Shown: positions 18,201-28,540, counted from the stretch's first letter. The stretch: 64,000 bases of DNA from Crassaminicella profunda (GCF_019884785.1 NZ_CP082326.1:1109355-1173354), one strand, 5' to 3'. Notes: generated by a model from the letters alone, not told the origin. Program-made: numbers and translations.

Positions 18201-19013
18201 TTGATCTTAAAGATTAATTCTAGCGACAATGGAACTATTAAACATGTAAGAGAACTGAAAAAAAGAAAATACAGACAAAAGTATGAGGAATACATAGTAG
18301 AAGGGATACGAATTATTCGTGATGCCCTACAAAATAATAAAGAAATCAAATATATATTATTTGCTGAGGAATTGTATACTACATCTGGAGGAGAAGAATT
18401 GCTCCATGAATTAATGGAAAACAATATAAAAATATATGAAATTCCCAATAATATCTATATGCATCTTTCAGATACACAAAATCCTCAAGGAATTATGGCT
18501 GTACTTCCCATAGAATCATACCACATAGATGAGGTAATAGATTCTTCAAAAAATTTGTTTTTAGTTCTTGATCGAGTACAAGATCCAGGAAATTTAGGAA
18601 CCATTATAAGAACAGCAGATGCTGCAGGTATTAATGCTGTCATTTTAACAAAGGGATGTGTGGACTTATATAATTTAAAAACTATAAGATCAACAATGGG
18701 TTCTATATTTCATTTTCCTATTGTCCATGGAGGAGAAACAATAGAAATCATTAAACATCTAAAATCAAAAAATATTAAAATTGTTAGTACAAGTTTAGAA
18801 ACAGATAAATATTATGATGAAGTGGATTATAATGAAAGTACAGCATTTGTCATAGGAAACGAAGCAAATGGGGTATTGAAAGAAGTTTTAGAAAGTTCAG
18901 ATGAATTGGTGAAAATTCCAATGATTGGTAAGGCTGAATCGTTAAATGCTTCTATTGCAGCGTCTATTATCATGTATGAAGCTGTAAGACAGAAAAGGAA
19001 TCAGAAAATTTGA
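18201..19013 (+). CDS. ysgA: RNA 2'-O-methyltransferase, SpoU/TrmH family (YsgA-like)
   Basis: A 270-residue SPOUT methyltransferase. It has an N-terminal substrate-binding domain (about 1-100) and a knotted catalytic domain with motif 1 RVQDPGNLGTIIRTADAAG, motif 2 FVIGNEANG and motif 3 KIPMIGKAESLNASIAASI. It methylates a ribose in rRNA or tRNA using S-adenosylmethionine. The position just before pheS matches Bacillus ysgA, hence the symbol. Start is TTG at 18201 after GAGGTGG. Which nucleotide is modified cannot be read from sequence. Confidence 0.9.
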   Translation: MILKINSSDNGTIKHVRELKKRKYRQKYEEYIVEGIRIIRDALQNNKEIKYILFAEELYTTSGGEELLHELMENNIKIYEIPNNIYMHLSDTQNPQGIMAVLPIESYHIDEVIDSSKNLFLVLDRVQDPGNLGTIIRTADAAGINAVILTKGCVDLYNLKTIRSTMGSIFHFPIVHGGETIEIIKHLKSKNIKIVSTSLETDKYYDEVDYNESTAFVIGNEANGVLKEVLESSDELVKIPMIGKAESLNASIAASIIMYEAVRQKRNQKI

Positions 19014-19042
19014 AAAATAATACAAATAGGTCATTTATTTTC

Positions 19043-19071
19043 TTGTAAACCTCTTTTTGCTGTGCTATAAT
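19043..19071 (+). promoter_or_regulatory. Strong sigma-A promoter before the small yqzL-like ORF
   Basis: TTGTAA (19043-19048), 17-base spacer, TGC-TATAAT (-10 at 19066-19071, extended). It can drive the 31-codon ORF and possibly the pheST T-box. Confidence 0.75.
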
Positions 19072-19108
19072 GAAGGAAAAGCGGCTATTAAAAAGGGGTG
19101 TGGGCATT

Positions 19109-19204
19109 ATGCTAAGTACAACTGAGTGGCTTTGGAGTATTTTTATGTTAACTGGAAATATTAATGCCTATTTGGGTTATAGGGAATTAGTTGCAAATTA
19201 TTAA
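19109..19204 (+). CDS. yqzL: YqzL-like small protein (31 residues)
   Basis: A 31-codon ORF begins with ATG, 8 bases after GGGGTG, and carries the YqzL-like pattern: Trp-Leu-Trp near the start, then F-x-x-T-G-N-I-N-A-Y-L-x-Y-R-E. YqzL family proteins are short, found in spore formers, and of unknown function. Length, strong promoter and binding site support a real gene. It sits between the methyltransferase gene and the pheST T-box, and may share a transcript with pheST. Confidence 0.7.
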   Translation: MLSTTEWLWSIFMLTGNINAYLGYRELVANY

Positions 19205-19214
19205 TATGGATATT

Positions 19215-19447
19215 GGTAATGATAGAGAAGAGTAGGTTATGGATTGCTTTACAGAGAGGAAATGCCAAGGGCTGAGAGCATTTTTAAATGACAACCTGAT
19301 TGAATTCACTCTTGAACTATAGAGCTGAAAGGTAAGTAGGTTCTATCGGTAGACGCCGTTAAGTCAATGAAGTGGTTAAAGAAATTTAACTATTAGGGTG
19401 GTACCGCGGAAAATCTTCGTCCCTTGTGGGATTGAAGATTTTTTTAT
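19215..19447 (+). promoter_or_regulatory. T-box riboswitch, phenylalanine type, upstream of pheST
   Basis: T-box core TGGTACCGCG at 19399-19408, followed by a terminator (AAATCTTC with GAAGATTT enclosing TCCC-TTGT-GGGA, then a T run to 19447). Stem I base pairs AAGAG with CTCTT and GGTT with AACC; the specifier loop ends in TTC (19305-19307) followed by an unpaired A, so the codon read is phenylalanine. Controls pheS and pheT. Confidence 0.93.
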
Positions 19448-19599
19448 TTGGATATAATGAGTAGAGTAATACAAGAGATGAAATAAATTTAAATAAGAGC
19501 TTTCATACAGCTATGAAATATACTTTGATTATAATTATAGGACAGGCTGTTTTTAAATAAAATGTTTATATATAAGGATAACTAGAAAGGAGTATATCA

Positions 19600-20619
19600 A
19601 TGAAAGAGCAACTAAAAAACATACAAAATGTTGCAGAGAGTGCTATAAAAGAGGCACAATCTATGCAAGAACTAGAACAAATTAGAATAAAATATCTAGG
19701 AAAAAAAGGAGAACTTACCGCTGTTTTAAGAGGGATGAAGGATTTATCTAATGAGGAAAGACCAAGAGTAGGTAAAATTGCCAATGAAGTTAGAGCAGCC
19801 ATTGAAGGAGCTTTAGATGCAGCAAAAAATGAAATGAAGCACAAAGAAAAGAATCTAAGATTAATGAATGAAACCATTGATGTAACTATGCCAGGAAAAG
19901 CTAAAAATTTAGGACATAAGCATCCTCTTACAATGGTTTTAGATGAAATAAAAGATATTTTTATGGGGATGGGATTTAAGATTGCAGAAGGACCAGAGGT
20001 TGATACAGTGTATCATAACTTTGACGCACTTAACGCACCAAAGAACCATCCATCTAGAGATTTAACAGATACTTTTTATATTACAGATGATCTTTTACTT
20101 AGAACACAAACTTCAACTGTACAAATTAGAACTATGAAGAGGAGTAAACCTCCTATTAAGATTCTTTCTCCAGGAAGATGCTTTCGTTCTGATGAATTAG
20201 ATGCTACTCATTCACCAATGTTTCATCAGATAGAAGGGTTAGTAGTAGATAAAAATATTACTATGGCAGATTTAAAAGGAACACTAGATTTATTTGCAAA
20301 ACAATTATTTGGAATAGGCACAAAGACAAAGTTTAGACCTCACCATTTTCCATTTACAGAGCCAAGTGCTGAAGTAGATGTTACTTGCTTTAAGTGTAAT
20401 GGAGAAGGTTGTCGTGTATGTAAAGGAAGTGGATGGATAGAAATCTTAGGATGCGGTATGGTACATCCAAATGTTTTAAAAGAATGTGGCATAGACCCAG
20501 AGGAGTATAGTGGATTTGCCTTTGGTATGGGACTTGATAGAATCACAATGTTAAAATATGGAATAGAAGATATTAGATTACTTTTTGAAAATGATATGCG
20601 TTTTATCAATCAGTTCTAA
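19600..20619 (+). CDS. pheS: Phenylalanine--tRNA ligase alpha subunit
   Basis: A 339-residue class II synthetase subunit, normal length. An N-terminal coiled coil (about 1-85) binds tRNA; the catalytic core holds [20 protein letters not shown] (motif 1 region), [19 protein letters not shown] (motif 2 region) and [15 protein letters not shown] (motif 3). The CxGxGCxxC segment near residue 262 ([14 protein letters not shown]) is a usual feature. It works as an alpha2-beta2 enzyme with PheT, coded 23 bases downstream. Start ATG after AAAGGAG. Confidence 0.98.
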   Translation: MKEQLKNIQNVAESAIKEAQSMQELEQIRIKYLGKKGELTAVLRGMKDLSNEERPRVGKIANEVRAAIEGALDAAKNEMKHKEKNLRLMNETIDVTMPGKAKNLGHKHPLTMVLDEIKDIFMGMGFKIAEGPEVDTVYHNFDALNAPKNHPSRDLTDTFYITDDLLLRTQTSTVQIRTMKRSKPPIKILSPGRCFRSDELDATHSPMFHQIEGLVVDKNITMADLKGTLDLFAKQLFGIGTKTKFRPHHFPFTEPSAEVDVTCFKCNGEGCRVCKGSGWIEILGCGMVHPNVLKECGIDPEEYSGFAFGMGLDRITMLKYGIEDIRLLFENDMRFINQF

Positions 20620-20642
20620 AGAAAAGATAAGGAGGAAGTAAT

Positions 20643-23042
20643 ATGTTCGTGCCAGTAGAATGGTTAAAACAATATGTAGATATTGAAAATATAGATATTA
20701 AAGATTTAAGAGATGAGTTCATTATGTCTGGATCTAATATAGAAACAGTGGAACACTTAGGAGAGAGAGTAAATAAAATTGTTGTAGGAAAAATTTTAGA
20801 AATTGAAAAGCATCCAGATGCTCAAAAATTAGTAGTTACACAAGTAGATGTGGGAGAAGAAGTGATTCAAATTGTTACAGGAGCAAATAATATTAAAGTA
20901 GGTCAATACATTCCAGTCATCTTAAATGGAGGAAGACTTCCAGATGGTACAAAAATAAAAAGAGGAAAGCTTCGTGGAATCGTATCGAATGGGATGATGT
21001 GCTCGGGAGAAGAGCTAGGTATTGAAGATAAAGTATTACCAATACATCAAAACAAGGATGGTATTTACATATTAGATGAAGAATATCCACTAGGAATGGA
21101 TATTAAAGATGTTTTTGGTTTGAATGATCATATTATAGAATTTGAGATTACACCAAATAGACCAGATTGTCTGAGTATGTTAGGAATGGCAAGAGAAGGG
21201 TCTGCAACTTTTAATGTTCCTTTAAAAGAGTTAAAAATCAATGCAACAGAAGAAGTAGACAATATAGAGAATTATGCATCTGTAGAGGTTCTAGATAATG
21301 AACTTTGCAACAGATATGTAGCAAGAGTTATCAAGGATGTAGAAATAAAGCCATCTCCACAATGGATGCAAAATAGATTGATGAAAGCTGGTATGAGACC
21401 TATCAATAACATAGTAGATATTACAAATTATGTTATGCTAGAACTTGGACAGCCTCTTCATGCTTTTGATTTAGAAACTTTAGCAGGAAACAAAATCATT
21501 GTAAAAAAAGCAGAAGAAGGAGAAAAATTTGTAACCTTAGATGAAGCAGAAAGAAAATTAGATAGTAGTATCCTTATGATTGCAGATGGTGAAAAGTCTG
21601 TAGCATTAGCAGGGGTTATGGGAGGACTTAATTCAGAAATCACAGAAAGTACGAAAACGATTTTGCTTGAGTCTGCAAATTTTAATGCTGATATGGTGAG
21701 AGCTACTTCTAAAAAATTAGGATTAAGAACAGAAGCATCTGCAAGATTTGAAAAAGGAATTGATCCTAATACTGCAATCATTGCAGTTAATCGAGTATGT
21801 GAATTAGTGGAAGAATTAAAGATCGGTAAAATTGTAAAAGGTGCTATTGATATTTATCCAAATAAAAGAGAGGCAGATGTAATAGAAATCAGACCAAAGA
21901 GAATGAATGATTTATTAGGTACAAATTTATCTAATGAAGAAATGATTCATATCTTAGAAAGATTAGGAATGAAAGTAGAAGTAAAAGAAGAAAAGTTCTT
22001 AGTTACAGTACCTACTTTCAGATTAGATATTGCCCAGGAAATAGATTTTGTAGAAGAAATCGCAAGAATTTATGGGTTTAATAATTTGGGAATGACCCTG
22101 CCAAAAGGAAATACGCAAGGAGCTATGACCAATGGTCAAATTATTGAGCAGTTAGCGAAAAATACTTTAAATGCAGCAGGATTAAATGAAATTGCAACTT
22201 ATTCTTTTGTAAGCCCTAGAACCTTTGATTTATTATGTATGCCAGAGGAAAGCTTTATGAGAAGAGTTGTAAAATTAATCAATCCCCTAGGAGAAGAAAC
22301 CAGTGTCATGAGAACTACCCTAATGGGTAATATGCTAGAGGTATTAGCTCGAAACTACAATCGTAATGTGGAAGAGGCAAAGGCCTTTGAATTAGGAAAC
22401 ACTTTCATTCCAAAGAGTATTCCTGTTCAAACTCTACCAATAGAGAAAAAAGTATTAACCCTTGGAATGTATGGAAAAGAAATAGATTTCTATAGTGTAA
22501 AGGGGACTGTAGAAAGATTATTTGAAAGACTTGGTATAAAAGATTTCGAATATACTCCAGAGAAAAATCACCCAACCTTCCATCCAGGAAGATGTGCAAG
22601 TATTACTTATGGTAATCACACATTAGGAGTAATTGGTGAAATTCATCCAGACGTAATGGAAAATTACAACATTGATACACGAGTATATGTAGCAGAAATA
22701 GATTTTAATATTATTTATCAAATTACAAGACTAGATAGATTATATGAACAACTTCCTAAATATCCTGCTATGACAAGGGATATGGCATTGGTTGTGAAAG
22801 ATGATATCTATGTAAAACAAATCGAAGATATAGCAAAAGAAAATGGCGGAAAAATATTAGAAAGCATTAAATTATTTGATGTATATAAAGGAAAGCAAGT
22901 TCAAGAAGGATATAAGAGTGTAGCCTATTCATTAACGTATAGAGCCAAGGATAGAACTTTGACAGATGAAGAAGTAACGAAGGTGCATGAAAAAATATTA
23001 GAAGCATTAAAAGAAAATATTAGTGCAAGTTTGAGAGCATAA
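20643..23042 (+). CDS. pheT: Phenylalanine--tRNA ligase beta subunit
   Basis: A 799-residue subunit with the full bacterial domain set: N-terminal B1 and EMAP-like tRNA-binding domain (about 40-150), B3/B4 editing domain (about 210-390), B5 (about 400-475, two RPKR-like DNA-binding-like repeats), the catalytic-like core (about 480-690) and C-terminal anticodon-binding FDX-ACB domain with YPAMTRDMALVVKDD and SYRAKDRTLTDEEV-type end. Editing removes misattached tyrosine. Co-transcribed with pheS under the T-box; a long-loop hairpin follows. Confidence 0.98.
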   Translation: MFVPVEWLKQYVDIENIDIKDLRDEFIMSGSNIETVEHLGERVNKIVVGKILEIEKHPDAQKLVVTQVDVGEEVIQIVTGANNIKVGQYIPVILNGGRLPDGTKIKRGKLRGIVSNGMMCSGEELGIEDKVLPIHQNKDGIYILDEEYPLGMDIKDVFGLNDHIIEFEITPNRPDCLSMLGMAREGSATFNVPLKELKINATEEVDNIENYASVEVLDNELCNRYVARVIKDVEIKPSPQWMQNRLMKAGMRPINNIVDITNYVMLELGQPLHAFDLETLAGNKIIVKKAEEGEKFVTLDEAERKLDSSILMIADGEKSVALAGVMGGLNSEITESTKTILLESANFNADMVRATSKKLGLRTEASARFEKGIDPNTAIIAVNRVCELVEELKIGKIVKGAIDIYPNKREADVIEIRPKRMNDLLGTNLSNEEMIHILERLGMKVEVKEEKFLVTVPTFRLDIAQEIDFVEEIARIYGFNNLGMTLPKGNTQGAMTNGQIIEQLAKNTLNAAGLNEIATYSFVSPRTFDLLCMPEESFMRRVVKLINPLGEETSVMRTTLMGNMLEVLARNYNRNVEEAKAFELGNTFIPKSIPVQTLPIEKKVLTLGMYGKEIDFYSVKGTVERLFERLGIKDFEYTPEKNHPTFHPGRCASITYGNHTLGVIGEIHPDVMENYNIDTRVYVAEIDFNIIYQITRLDRLYEQLPKYPAMTRDMALVVKDDIYVKQIEDIAKENGGKILESIKLFDVYKGKQVQEGYKSVAYSLTYRAKDRTLTDEEVTKVHEKILEALKENISASLRA

Positions 23043-23111
23043 GGATTTAGAAAAAAGGGCTGTCTCAGAGAGAATGAGGGAGTGTAAATAAAGCTATTCT
23101 TAAGTGAAAAT

Positions 23112-23167
23112 AAAAACTCCTTTCTGGGAAAAATCAGTAATATAATTTAAACCAGGAAGGAGTTTTT
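23112..23167. terminator. Terminator between pheT and rmlB
   Basis: A 16-base stem (23112-23127 with 23152-23167, one G-U pair) and 24-base loop end in T5. It lies between convergent operons and may serve both directions. Confidence 0.7.
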
Positions 23168-23251
23168 CTATACATGTGTTAAGAAGATTTTAAGCATAAT
23201 TCTTTGTTAGGATGATTGTTTCCAAAGTTATAAGAGGTATATTTTTAATTA

Positions 23252-24229
23252 TTAGTTAACACTATTTACTAGCGCTTTCCACCATTCCTTATTATCTAAA
23301 TACCACTTAATGGTTTGTTTCATTCCTTTTTCAAAATCATACCTTGGTTTCCAACCTAGCTCATTTTGAATTTTTGATGAATCTATAGCATATCTTCTAT
23401 CATGGCCAGGTCTATCTTTTACGTACCTAATCAAATTTTCTGGTTTATTAAGCATCTTAAGTATAAGCTTTACAATGTTAATATTTGCTTTCTCATTATT
23501 TCCACCAATATTATATATTTCTCCTATTTTTCCTTTATGAAGTACTAAATCTATTGCCCTACAGTGATCTTCTACATGAATCCAGTCTCTAATTTGAAAT
23601 CCATCTCCATACACAGGTAAATCTTTTCCTTCTAGTGCATTTGTTATCATAAGGGGGATTAACTTTTCTGGAAATTGATAAGAACCATAGTTATTTGAAC
23701 ATCTTGTTATGTTTATTGGAAGATTAAAAGTTTTATAATATGCTCTAGTTAGTAAATCTGCTCCTGCTTTACTAGCTGAATAGGGGCTATTTGGTGCAAG
23801 TGGTGTTTTTTCTGTAAATAATCCCTTTTGTCCTAAAGAACCATATACTTCATCGGTGGAAATTTGAACATATTTTTTTAGATGATAATTTTTTGCTACA
23901 TCTAAAAGTACTTGTGTACCTATAATATTTGTCCTTATAAAACATTCAGGATCTTGTATACTTCTATCTACATGAGATTCTGCTGCAAAATTTATTATAT
24001 AATCTATTCCTTGAGACAATATTTTATCTACTCGTTCTCTATCTGCTATATCCATTTTTATGAACTCATAATTAGGATGATCTTTGATATTTTTTAGATT
24101 TTTTAGATTTCCAGCATAAGTTAGTAAGTCAAGGTTAATTATTTTATAATCTTTATATTTATTAAGCATATATTTTACAAAGTTACTTCCTATAAAACCT
24201 GCTCCACCTGTGACAATTAATTTTTTCAT
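23252..24229 (-). CDS. rmlB: dTDP-glucose 4,6-dehydratase
   Basis: A 325-residue extended SDR enzyme converting dTDP-glucose to dTDP-4-keto-6-deoxyglucose, the second step of dTDP-L-rhamnose synthesis. Visible: NAD-binding TGGAGFIGSNFVK at the N-terminus, STDEVYGSLG with catalytic Asp-Glu, YSASKAGAD with the Tyr-x-x-x-Lys pair and GDGFQIRDWIHVEDHC. Homologous to spore gene spsJ of Bacillus. Start ATG at 24229 after AGGTG. Order on this strand is rmlD-rmlA-rmlB; rmlC lies 11 kb away. Confidence 0.95.
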   Translation of the reverse strand: MKKLIVTGGAGFIGSNFVKYMLNKYKDYKIINLDLLTYAGNLKNLKNIKDHPNYEFIKMDIADRERVDKILSQGIDYIINFAAESHVDRSIQDPECFIRTNIIGTQVLLDVAKNYHLKKYVQISTDEVYGSLGQKGLFTEKTPLAPNSPYSASKAGADLLTRAYYKTFNLPINITRCSNNYGSYQFPEKLIPLMITNALEGKDLPVYGDGFQIRDWIHVEDHCRAIDLVLHKGKIGEIYNIGGNNEKANINIVKLILKMLNKPENLIRYVKDRPGHDRRYAIDSSKIQNELGWKPRYDFEKGMKQTIKWYLDNKEWWKALVNSVN

Positions 24230-24298
24230 TTAGAACACCTCTATTATTTATTAGATTAAATTTTGTAAAATTAAACTTTCTTATAAATAAACATCTAT

Positions 24299-25168
24299 TT
24301 ATAGTCCTTTGGCTATATCAAATAGATATTTTCCATAATCAGTTTTTAATAATCCGTTAGCTAATTTAATAAGCTGTTCTTCATTGATATATCCCATTCT
24401 AAAAACAATTTCTTCTAGGCAAGCAATATAAAATCCTTGTCTTTTTTGTACTGCTTCTACAAAATTTCCAGCTTCTATAAGACTATCGTGTGTTCCTGTA
24501 TCTAACCAGGCGATACCTCGACCAAATAATTCTACTTTTAATTTACCTCTTTGAAGATATTCTTCATTAACAGATGTTATTTCAAGTTCGCCTCTGGGTG
24601 ATGGTTTTATATTTTTAGCAACTTCAATCACATTATTATCATAAAAATATAATCCAGGTATTGCATAATTGGATTTAGCTTTTTTAGGTTTTTCTTCAAT
24701 AGATAAGACATTACCATTTTTATCAAATTCAACTACTCCAAAGTTGTTTGGATTTTTTACATAATATCCAAATATAACAGCCCCCTCTTTTAATGAAGCT
24801 GATTTTTGTAGAATTTCAGTAAATTTATGACCATAAAAAATATTGTCTCCTAAAACCAGTGCGACTTTATCATTTCCTATAAATTTTTCACCTATTATAA
24901 AAGCATCTGCAAGTCCTTTTGGTGCATCTTGGACTTTATAGGAAAAAGAAATTCCTAATTGACTACCATCTCCTAATAGTTCTTTATAGATAGGTAAATC
25001 TCTAGAAGTAGAGATAATTAATATTTCTTTTATTCCAGAAAGCAAAAGAACAGATAGAGGATAATAAATCATAGGTTTATCGTATATGGGTAAGAGTTGT
25101 TTAGATAGGGCTTTGGTAATTGGATATAGTCTTGTTCCAAGACCTCCAGCTAATACTATACCTTTCAT
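24299..25168 (-). CDS. rmlA: Glucose-1-phosphate thymidylyltransferase
   Basis: A 289-residue nucleotidyltransferase forming dTDP-glucose, the first step toward dTDP-rhamnose. N-terminal [18 protein letters not shown] is the nucleotide-binding signature with its catalytic Arg and Lys; DNIFYGHKF and [10 protein letters not shown] are typical further blocks. It matches short RmlA (spsI type). Its ATG overlaps the stop of rmlD (ATGA), showing translational coupling. Confidence 0.96.
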   Translation of the reverse strand: MKGIVLAGGLGTRLYPITKALSKQLLPIYDKPMIYYPLSVLLLSGIKEILIISTSRDLPIYKELLGDGSQLGISFSYKVQDAPKGLADAFIIGEKFIGNDKVALVLGDNIFYGHKFTEILQKSASLKEGAVIFGYYVKNPNNFGVVEFDKNGNVLSIEEKPKKAKSNYAIPGLYFYDNNVIEVAKNIKPSPRGELEITSVNEEYLQRGKLKVELFGRGIAWLDTGTHDSLIEAGNFVEAVQKRQGFYIACLEEIVFRMGYINEEQLIKLANGLLKTDYGKYLFDIAKGL

Positions 25169-26013
25169 CTGTTTTTCACCTCATTTCTTAAATATTCTTC
25201 TATAGACTCTTCCCAATGTCTAAAAATATTTAATCCTTTTAGTTTTAACATAAAATTATCTAAAACAGAATATTGAGGTCTTGAGGCTAGTCTATTTAAT
25301 TGTTCTGTAGTTATCCTATTAATTTGTATATCAATTTTTCTTAGTTCAAATATTTTTTTAGCAAAATCATACCAACTACAACTTCCTTCACATGTCCCAT
25401 GATATGTGCCATAGTATTCAGTTTCCATTAAATTAATTATTGATTTAGATAAATCTATTGTACTTGTAGGGGTTCCGATTTGATCATCTACTATGTTTAA
25501 TTCATCTTTATATGAAGCAAGATTTAACATAGTTCTTACAAAATTATTTCCTTCTCCATATAACCAAGAAGTTCTGATAATAAAATGTTTAGGATTAAGT
25601 TTTTCAATAAATTTTTCCCCTAATAATTTACTTTTTCCATAAATGTTTTTAGGCTTTGTTAGATCGTATTCTCTATAGGGTGTATTCGCTTTTCCATCAA
25701 AAACGTAGTCAGTAGATATATGAATGACTTTACAGCCTATCTTATCAGTTGCAATTGCAATATTTTGAGCACCAATTGAATTTACTTTAAATGCATTCAC
25801 CTCATTTTTTTCACAACCATCTACGTTTGTGTATGCAGCACAGTTTATAACAACTTGTGGATTTTGTTCTAAAATACAACTAGTAACTTCATTGAAATTT
25901 GTAATGTCTAATGCGAACTTATTTAAAGGGAATACGATTTTGTTGGTAGATGTTAATTGCTTTTGTAATTCCGTACCTAATTGTCCATTAGCTCCTGTAA
26001 TTAATATTTTCAT
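25165..26013 (-). CDS. rmlD: dTDP-4-dehydrorhamnose reductase
   Basis: A 282-residue SDR enzyme for the last step of dTDP-L-rhamnose synthesis. Seen: [11 protein letters not shown] at the N-terminus, [10 protein letters not shown], the YGKSK catalytic Tyr/Lys motif and RTSWLYGEG. Homologous to spsK. Start ATG after AGGAGT. First gene of the rmlDAB run, divergent from spsA across a 288-base gap. Confidence 0.95.
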   Translation of the reverse strand: MKILITGANGQLGTELQKQLTSTNKIVFPLNKFALDITNFNEVTSCILEQNPQVVINCAAYTNVDGCEKNEVNAFKVNSIGAQNIAIATDKIGCKVIHISTDYVFDGKANTPYREYDLTKPKNIYGKSKLLGEKFIEKLNPKHFIIRTSWLYGEGNNFVRTMLNLASYKDELNIVDDQIGTPTSTIDLSKSIINLMETEYYGTYHGTCEGSCSWYDFAKKIFELRKIDIQINRITTEQLNRLASRPQYSVLDNFMLKLKGLNIFRHWEESIEEYLRNEVKNR

Positions 26014-26212
26014 AAATAACTACTCCTTTTTACTAAAATGAAATTATATCTGAATAACCATTTAACTTTTAACACCATCCTCTCTCGTATTTATATTACG
26101 TTGGTGCGTATTATATGGACACATCTTAAACGAGAAGATATCTAGGATTTTAGTGAAAAGACTATATCATGTAAATTTTAAAACCAAAATCAATATTTTA
26201 TTGATAAATGGC

Positions 26213-26240
26213 ACATGGAAAATAATAGTAACATAGTATG
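26213..26240 (+). promoter_or_regulatory. Sigma-K-like promoter upstream of spsA
   Basis: AC (26213-26214), 17-base spacer, CATAGTATG (26232-26240), close to the sigma-K pattern AC-N16/17-CATAnnnTA. The Bacillus sps operon is sigma-K dependent, which makes this site attractive, but the pattern is short and the DNA is AT-rich. Nothing else was recognised in the 26014-26301 gap. Confidence 0.45.
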
Positions 26241-26301
26241 TGATGAGGGAAAATAATTTATATGCAAATGTCTATTAAAATTTTGATAAGGAGGTAATTT
26301 T

Positions 26302-27075
26302 TTGTGTAAGGTTTCAATTATTATGACTAGTTATAATAAACCAAATTATGTAGGAAAAGCAATTGAGGCAATTTTAAAGCAATCATTTAAAGATTTTGAA
26401 TTGTTATTAATGGATGATAACTCAAATGAAGATACTCAAAAAGTAATAGAAAAGTATTTAAAGGATAAAAGAATAAGATATTTTCGAAGTGATGTCAAAA
26501 ATATTTCGGAAAGGACAGAAAAAAATCGCTATGCAGTGCAAATAAATAAAGCATTAAGCATGATTAATGGGGAATACATTTCTTATGCAACGGATGATAA
26601 TATTTATAAACCGAAACGTTTGGAAAAAATGGTAAATTTCATGAAAAATAATCGTAAAGTTAAGATTTGCTATTCAAGCTCATGTGTATTACACCTTAAT
26701 TATGAAGGTAAACTCATAAAGAATGTAATTAGGAATGCAAAAAATAAACTATGGGTTGCTTCTTGTCAGGTAGATCATTGTTCGATTATGCACAAAGCTG
26801 ATATTCTACCTATTATCTATGAGAAATGGCATTCTTACTGGGATGAAGATCCTCAGTTCTATTTGATAGGTGATGCAAGATTTTTTTGGAGACTAAATCA
26901 TTTTTGGCCCTTTTATCCTATTAATGAAGTATTAGATGTTAATTATATTATGGAAACATCACTGCATACACAAATAATAGCGGAAGAGAAAAGCGAGTTT
27001 ATCAAGAGATTACCCAAACAAAGAACTTGTTGGGAATTACGAAAATATCTAAAGAATTTAGGGAGTGATAGATAA
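26302..27075 (+). CDS. spsA: Spore coat polysaccharide glycosyltransferase SpsA
   Basis: A 257-residue GT-A (family 2) glycosyltransferase, matching Bacillus SpsA in length and throughout its sequence as recalled: VSIIMTSYNKPNYVGKAI, LLMDDNSNEDT, SERTEKNRYA, ISYATDDNIYKP (carrying the metal-binding Asp pair), DHCSIMHKADI and GDARFFWRLNHFWPFYPI. It acts in the cytoplasm and transfers an activated sugar, probably rhamnose or another dTDP sugar, to a spore-surface acceptor. Start is TTG at 26302, 6 bases after AAGGAGGT. spsB follows without a gap, as in Bacillus. The sugar donor is not proven for the family. Confidence 0.9.
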   Translation: MCKVSIIMTSYNKPNYVGKAIEAILKQSFKDFELLLMDDNSNEDTQKVIEKYLKDKRIRYFRSDVKNISERTEKNRYAVQINKALSMINGEYISYATDDNIYKPKRLEKMVNFMKNNRKVKICYSSSCVLHLNYEGKLIKNVIRNAKNKLWVASCQVDHCSIMHKADILPIIYEKWHSYWDEDPQFYLIGDARFFWRLNHFWPFYPINEVLDVNYIMETSLHTQIIAEEKSEFIKRLPKQRTCWELRKYLKNLGSDR

Positions 27076-28497
27076 ATGCCTAAACCTAAAATGTATTTAG
27101 AAAACTATTGGTTATTGTTTTTAGAGTTTATAGATTTATTTGGACAGTTAACATATAAAAACATTCCCCTACCCCTGTTAGCTAATTTTTATCAATTATT
27201 AGACGATGATTTAAAAGAAGAAATGATGAAATCCGAATTTAAAAAACATTTGAAAACTAAGAAATTGAAGAATGCTGAAATTCAACCCCGATTTGAAAAA
27301 TGGTTAAAACCCTTAAAACAGCCTCTTAAAGCTAAATCAATAGAAGGAAAAATATTATTAAATCAAAGATATTTACGATTTTCAAAAAATAATTATATAA
27401 AATACTTTGATCCCAACCAAACGATTGTATTTATGCAAGGAGCTAAGAAAGATAAATATATGAATATACCAGTTCATAATATGAAAGATTATATAGTTGA
27501 GGTTAAAGATTTAGCAAATGAGTTTATTAAAAGAGCGAAAACAATTTTTGCATCAGTTAATAAACATCGCGTATTTAATGATGAATTTTTTCGTAATAAA
27601 TTTATAACTTTAATCCCCAAAATGGTACAAGGAATAGCAGCAGTAGATAGATATTTTGAAAAAAATCCTATTTCTTGTGTTGTAGTAGGAACTACTGAAG
27701 ATTTAATAAGTCGTATTTTGACAATAGTATCAGCTAAAAAAGGGATTCCTAGTATTTGTATGCAACATGGTCTTTTGACTGGAGAAGAAGCTTTTTTACC
27801 AATATTCTCAACGAAAGTGGCTGCTTATGGTCAATATGAAAAAGATATATTTATAAAGAAAGGCGTATCAGAAAAACAGATTGTAATTGTTGGACACCCT
27901 CGATTTGATGGGATTTTTAATGAAGGTCATATGTCTAAGAGAGAATTTCATAAAAAATATAAATTGAATTCGAAGAAAAAAATTATTTTAATTGCAACCC
28001 AGCCTACTGCACCTTTACTATGGAATGAATTAATAGAAACTTTAGCACAGGAACCTGAAATAGAAATAGTTATTAAACCACATCCATTAGAAATAATCCG
28101 AAAACTAACGGAAAACTATAGAAATTTTGAAAATAAATACAAATCAGTAAAATTTATATCGGAAAGAAGCGTTAACTTATATGATATTTTAGCAAATGTA
28201 GATGCTGTAGTAGTGAAGTCATCAACTGTAGGATTAGAGACTATGTTATTTAATAAACCATTATGTATATTAAATAATGATAAATTGTTTAATTATTATG
28301 ATAAATTAGGAGACCATATATATTCTGATCCGACTAAATTGGTACAGTTCATTGCTAAATTAGTAAAAGATACTAAATTAAAACAAATGATCCAAAATAA
28401 ACAAGAATTATTTTTAGCTTATGCATATCCACAAAAGCTATCGGGAGTTCGGTTAATAAGAGAAATTGATCAGTTAACAGGATATAAAGGTAAATAA
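27076..28497 (+). CDS. spsB: SpsB-like polysaccharide (glycerophospho-/GT-B) transferase
   Basis: A 473-residue protein, essentially the length of Bacillus SpsB, in the same position after spsA. The C-terminal half (about 215-470) shows a GT-B/CDP-glycerol-transferase-like fold: MQHGLLTGEEA, GHPRFDGIF, EIVIKPHPLE and SSTVGLETMLFNKP. The N-terminal 200 residues have no recognised motif. The His-Pro and Ser-Ser motifs are shared by capsule and teichoic-acid-type transferases, so the product could be polyglycerol phosphate or a sugar polymer on the spore. ATG abuts the spsA stop. A strong terminator follows, making spsAB a separate unit. Confidence 0.82.
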   Translation: MPKPKMYLENYWLLFLEFIDLFGQLTYKNIPLPLLANFYQLLDDDLKEEMMKSEFKKHLKTKKLKNAEIQPRFEKWLKPLKQPLKAKSIEGKILLNQRYLRFSKNNYIKYFDPNQTIVFMQGAKKDKYMNIPVHNMKDYIVEVKDLANEFIKRAKTIFASVNKHRVFNDEFFRNKFITLIPKMVQGIAAVDRYFEKNPISCVVVGTTEDLISRILTIVSAKKGIPSICMQHGLLTGEEAFLPIFSTKVAAYGQYEKDIFIKKGVSEKQIVIVGHPRFDGIFNEGHMSKREFHKKYKLNSKKKIILIATQPTAPLLWNELIETLAQEPEIEIVIKPHPLEIIRKLTENYRNFENKYKSVKFISERSVNLYDILANVDAVVVKSSTVGLETMLFNKPLCILNNDKLFNYYDKLGDHIYSDPTKLVQFIAKLVKDTKLKQMIQNKQELFLAYAYPQKLSGVRLIREIDQLTGYKGK

Positions 28498-28540
28498 TAG
28501 ATATATCAGAAAAATCATAAGGAATAACTTCAATAATTCA

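Noticed and set aside
23048-23075. GGGCTGTCTCAGAG resembling an insertion-sequence end
   Set aside because: No matching inverted end, target duplication or transposase was found; the adjacent hairpin is explained as the pheT terminator.
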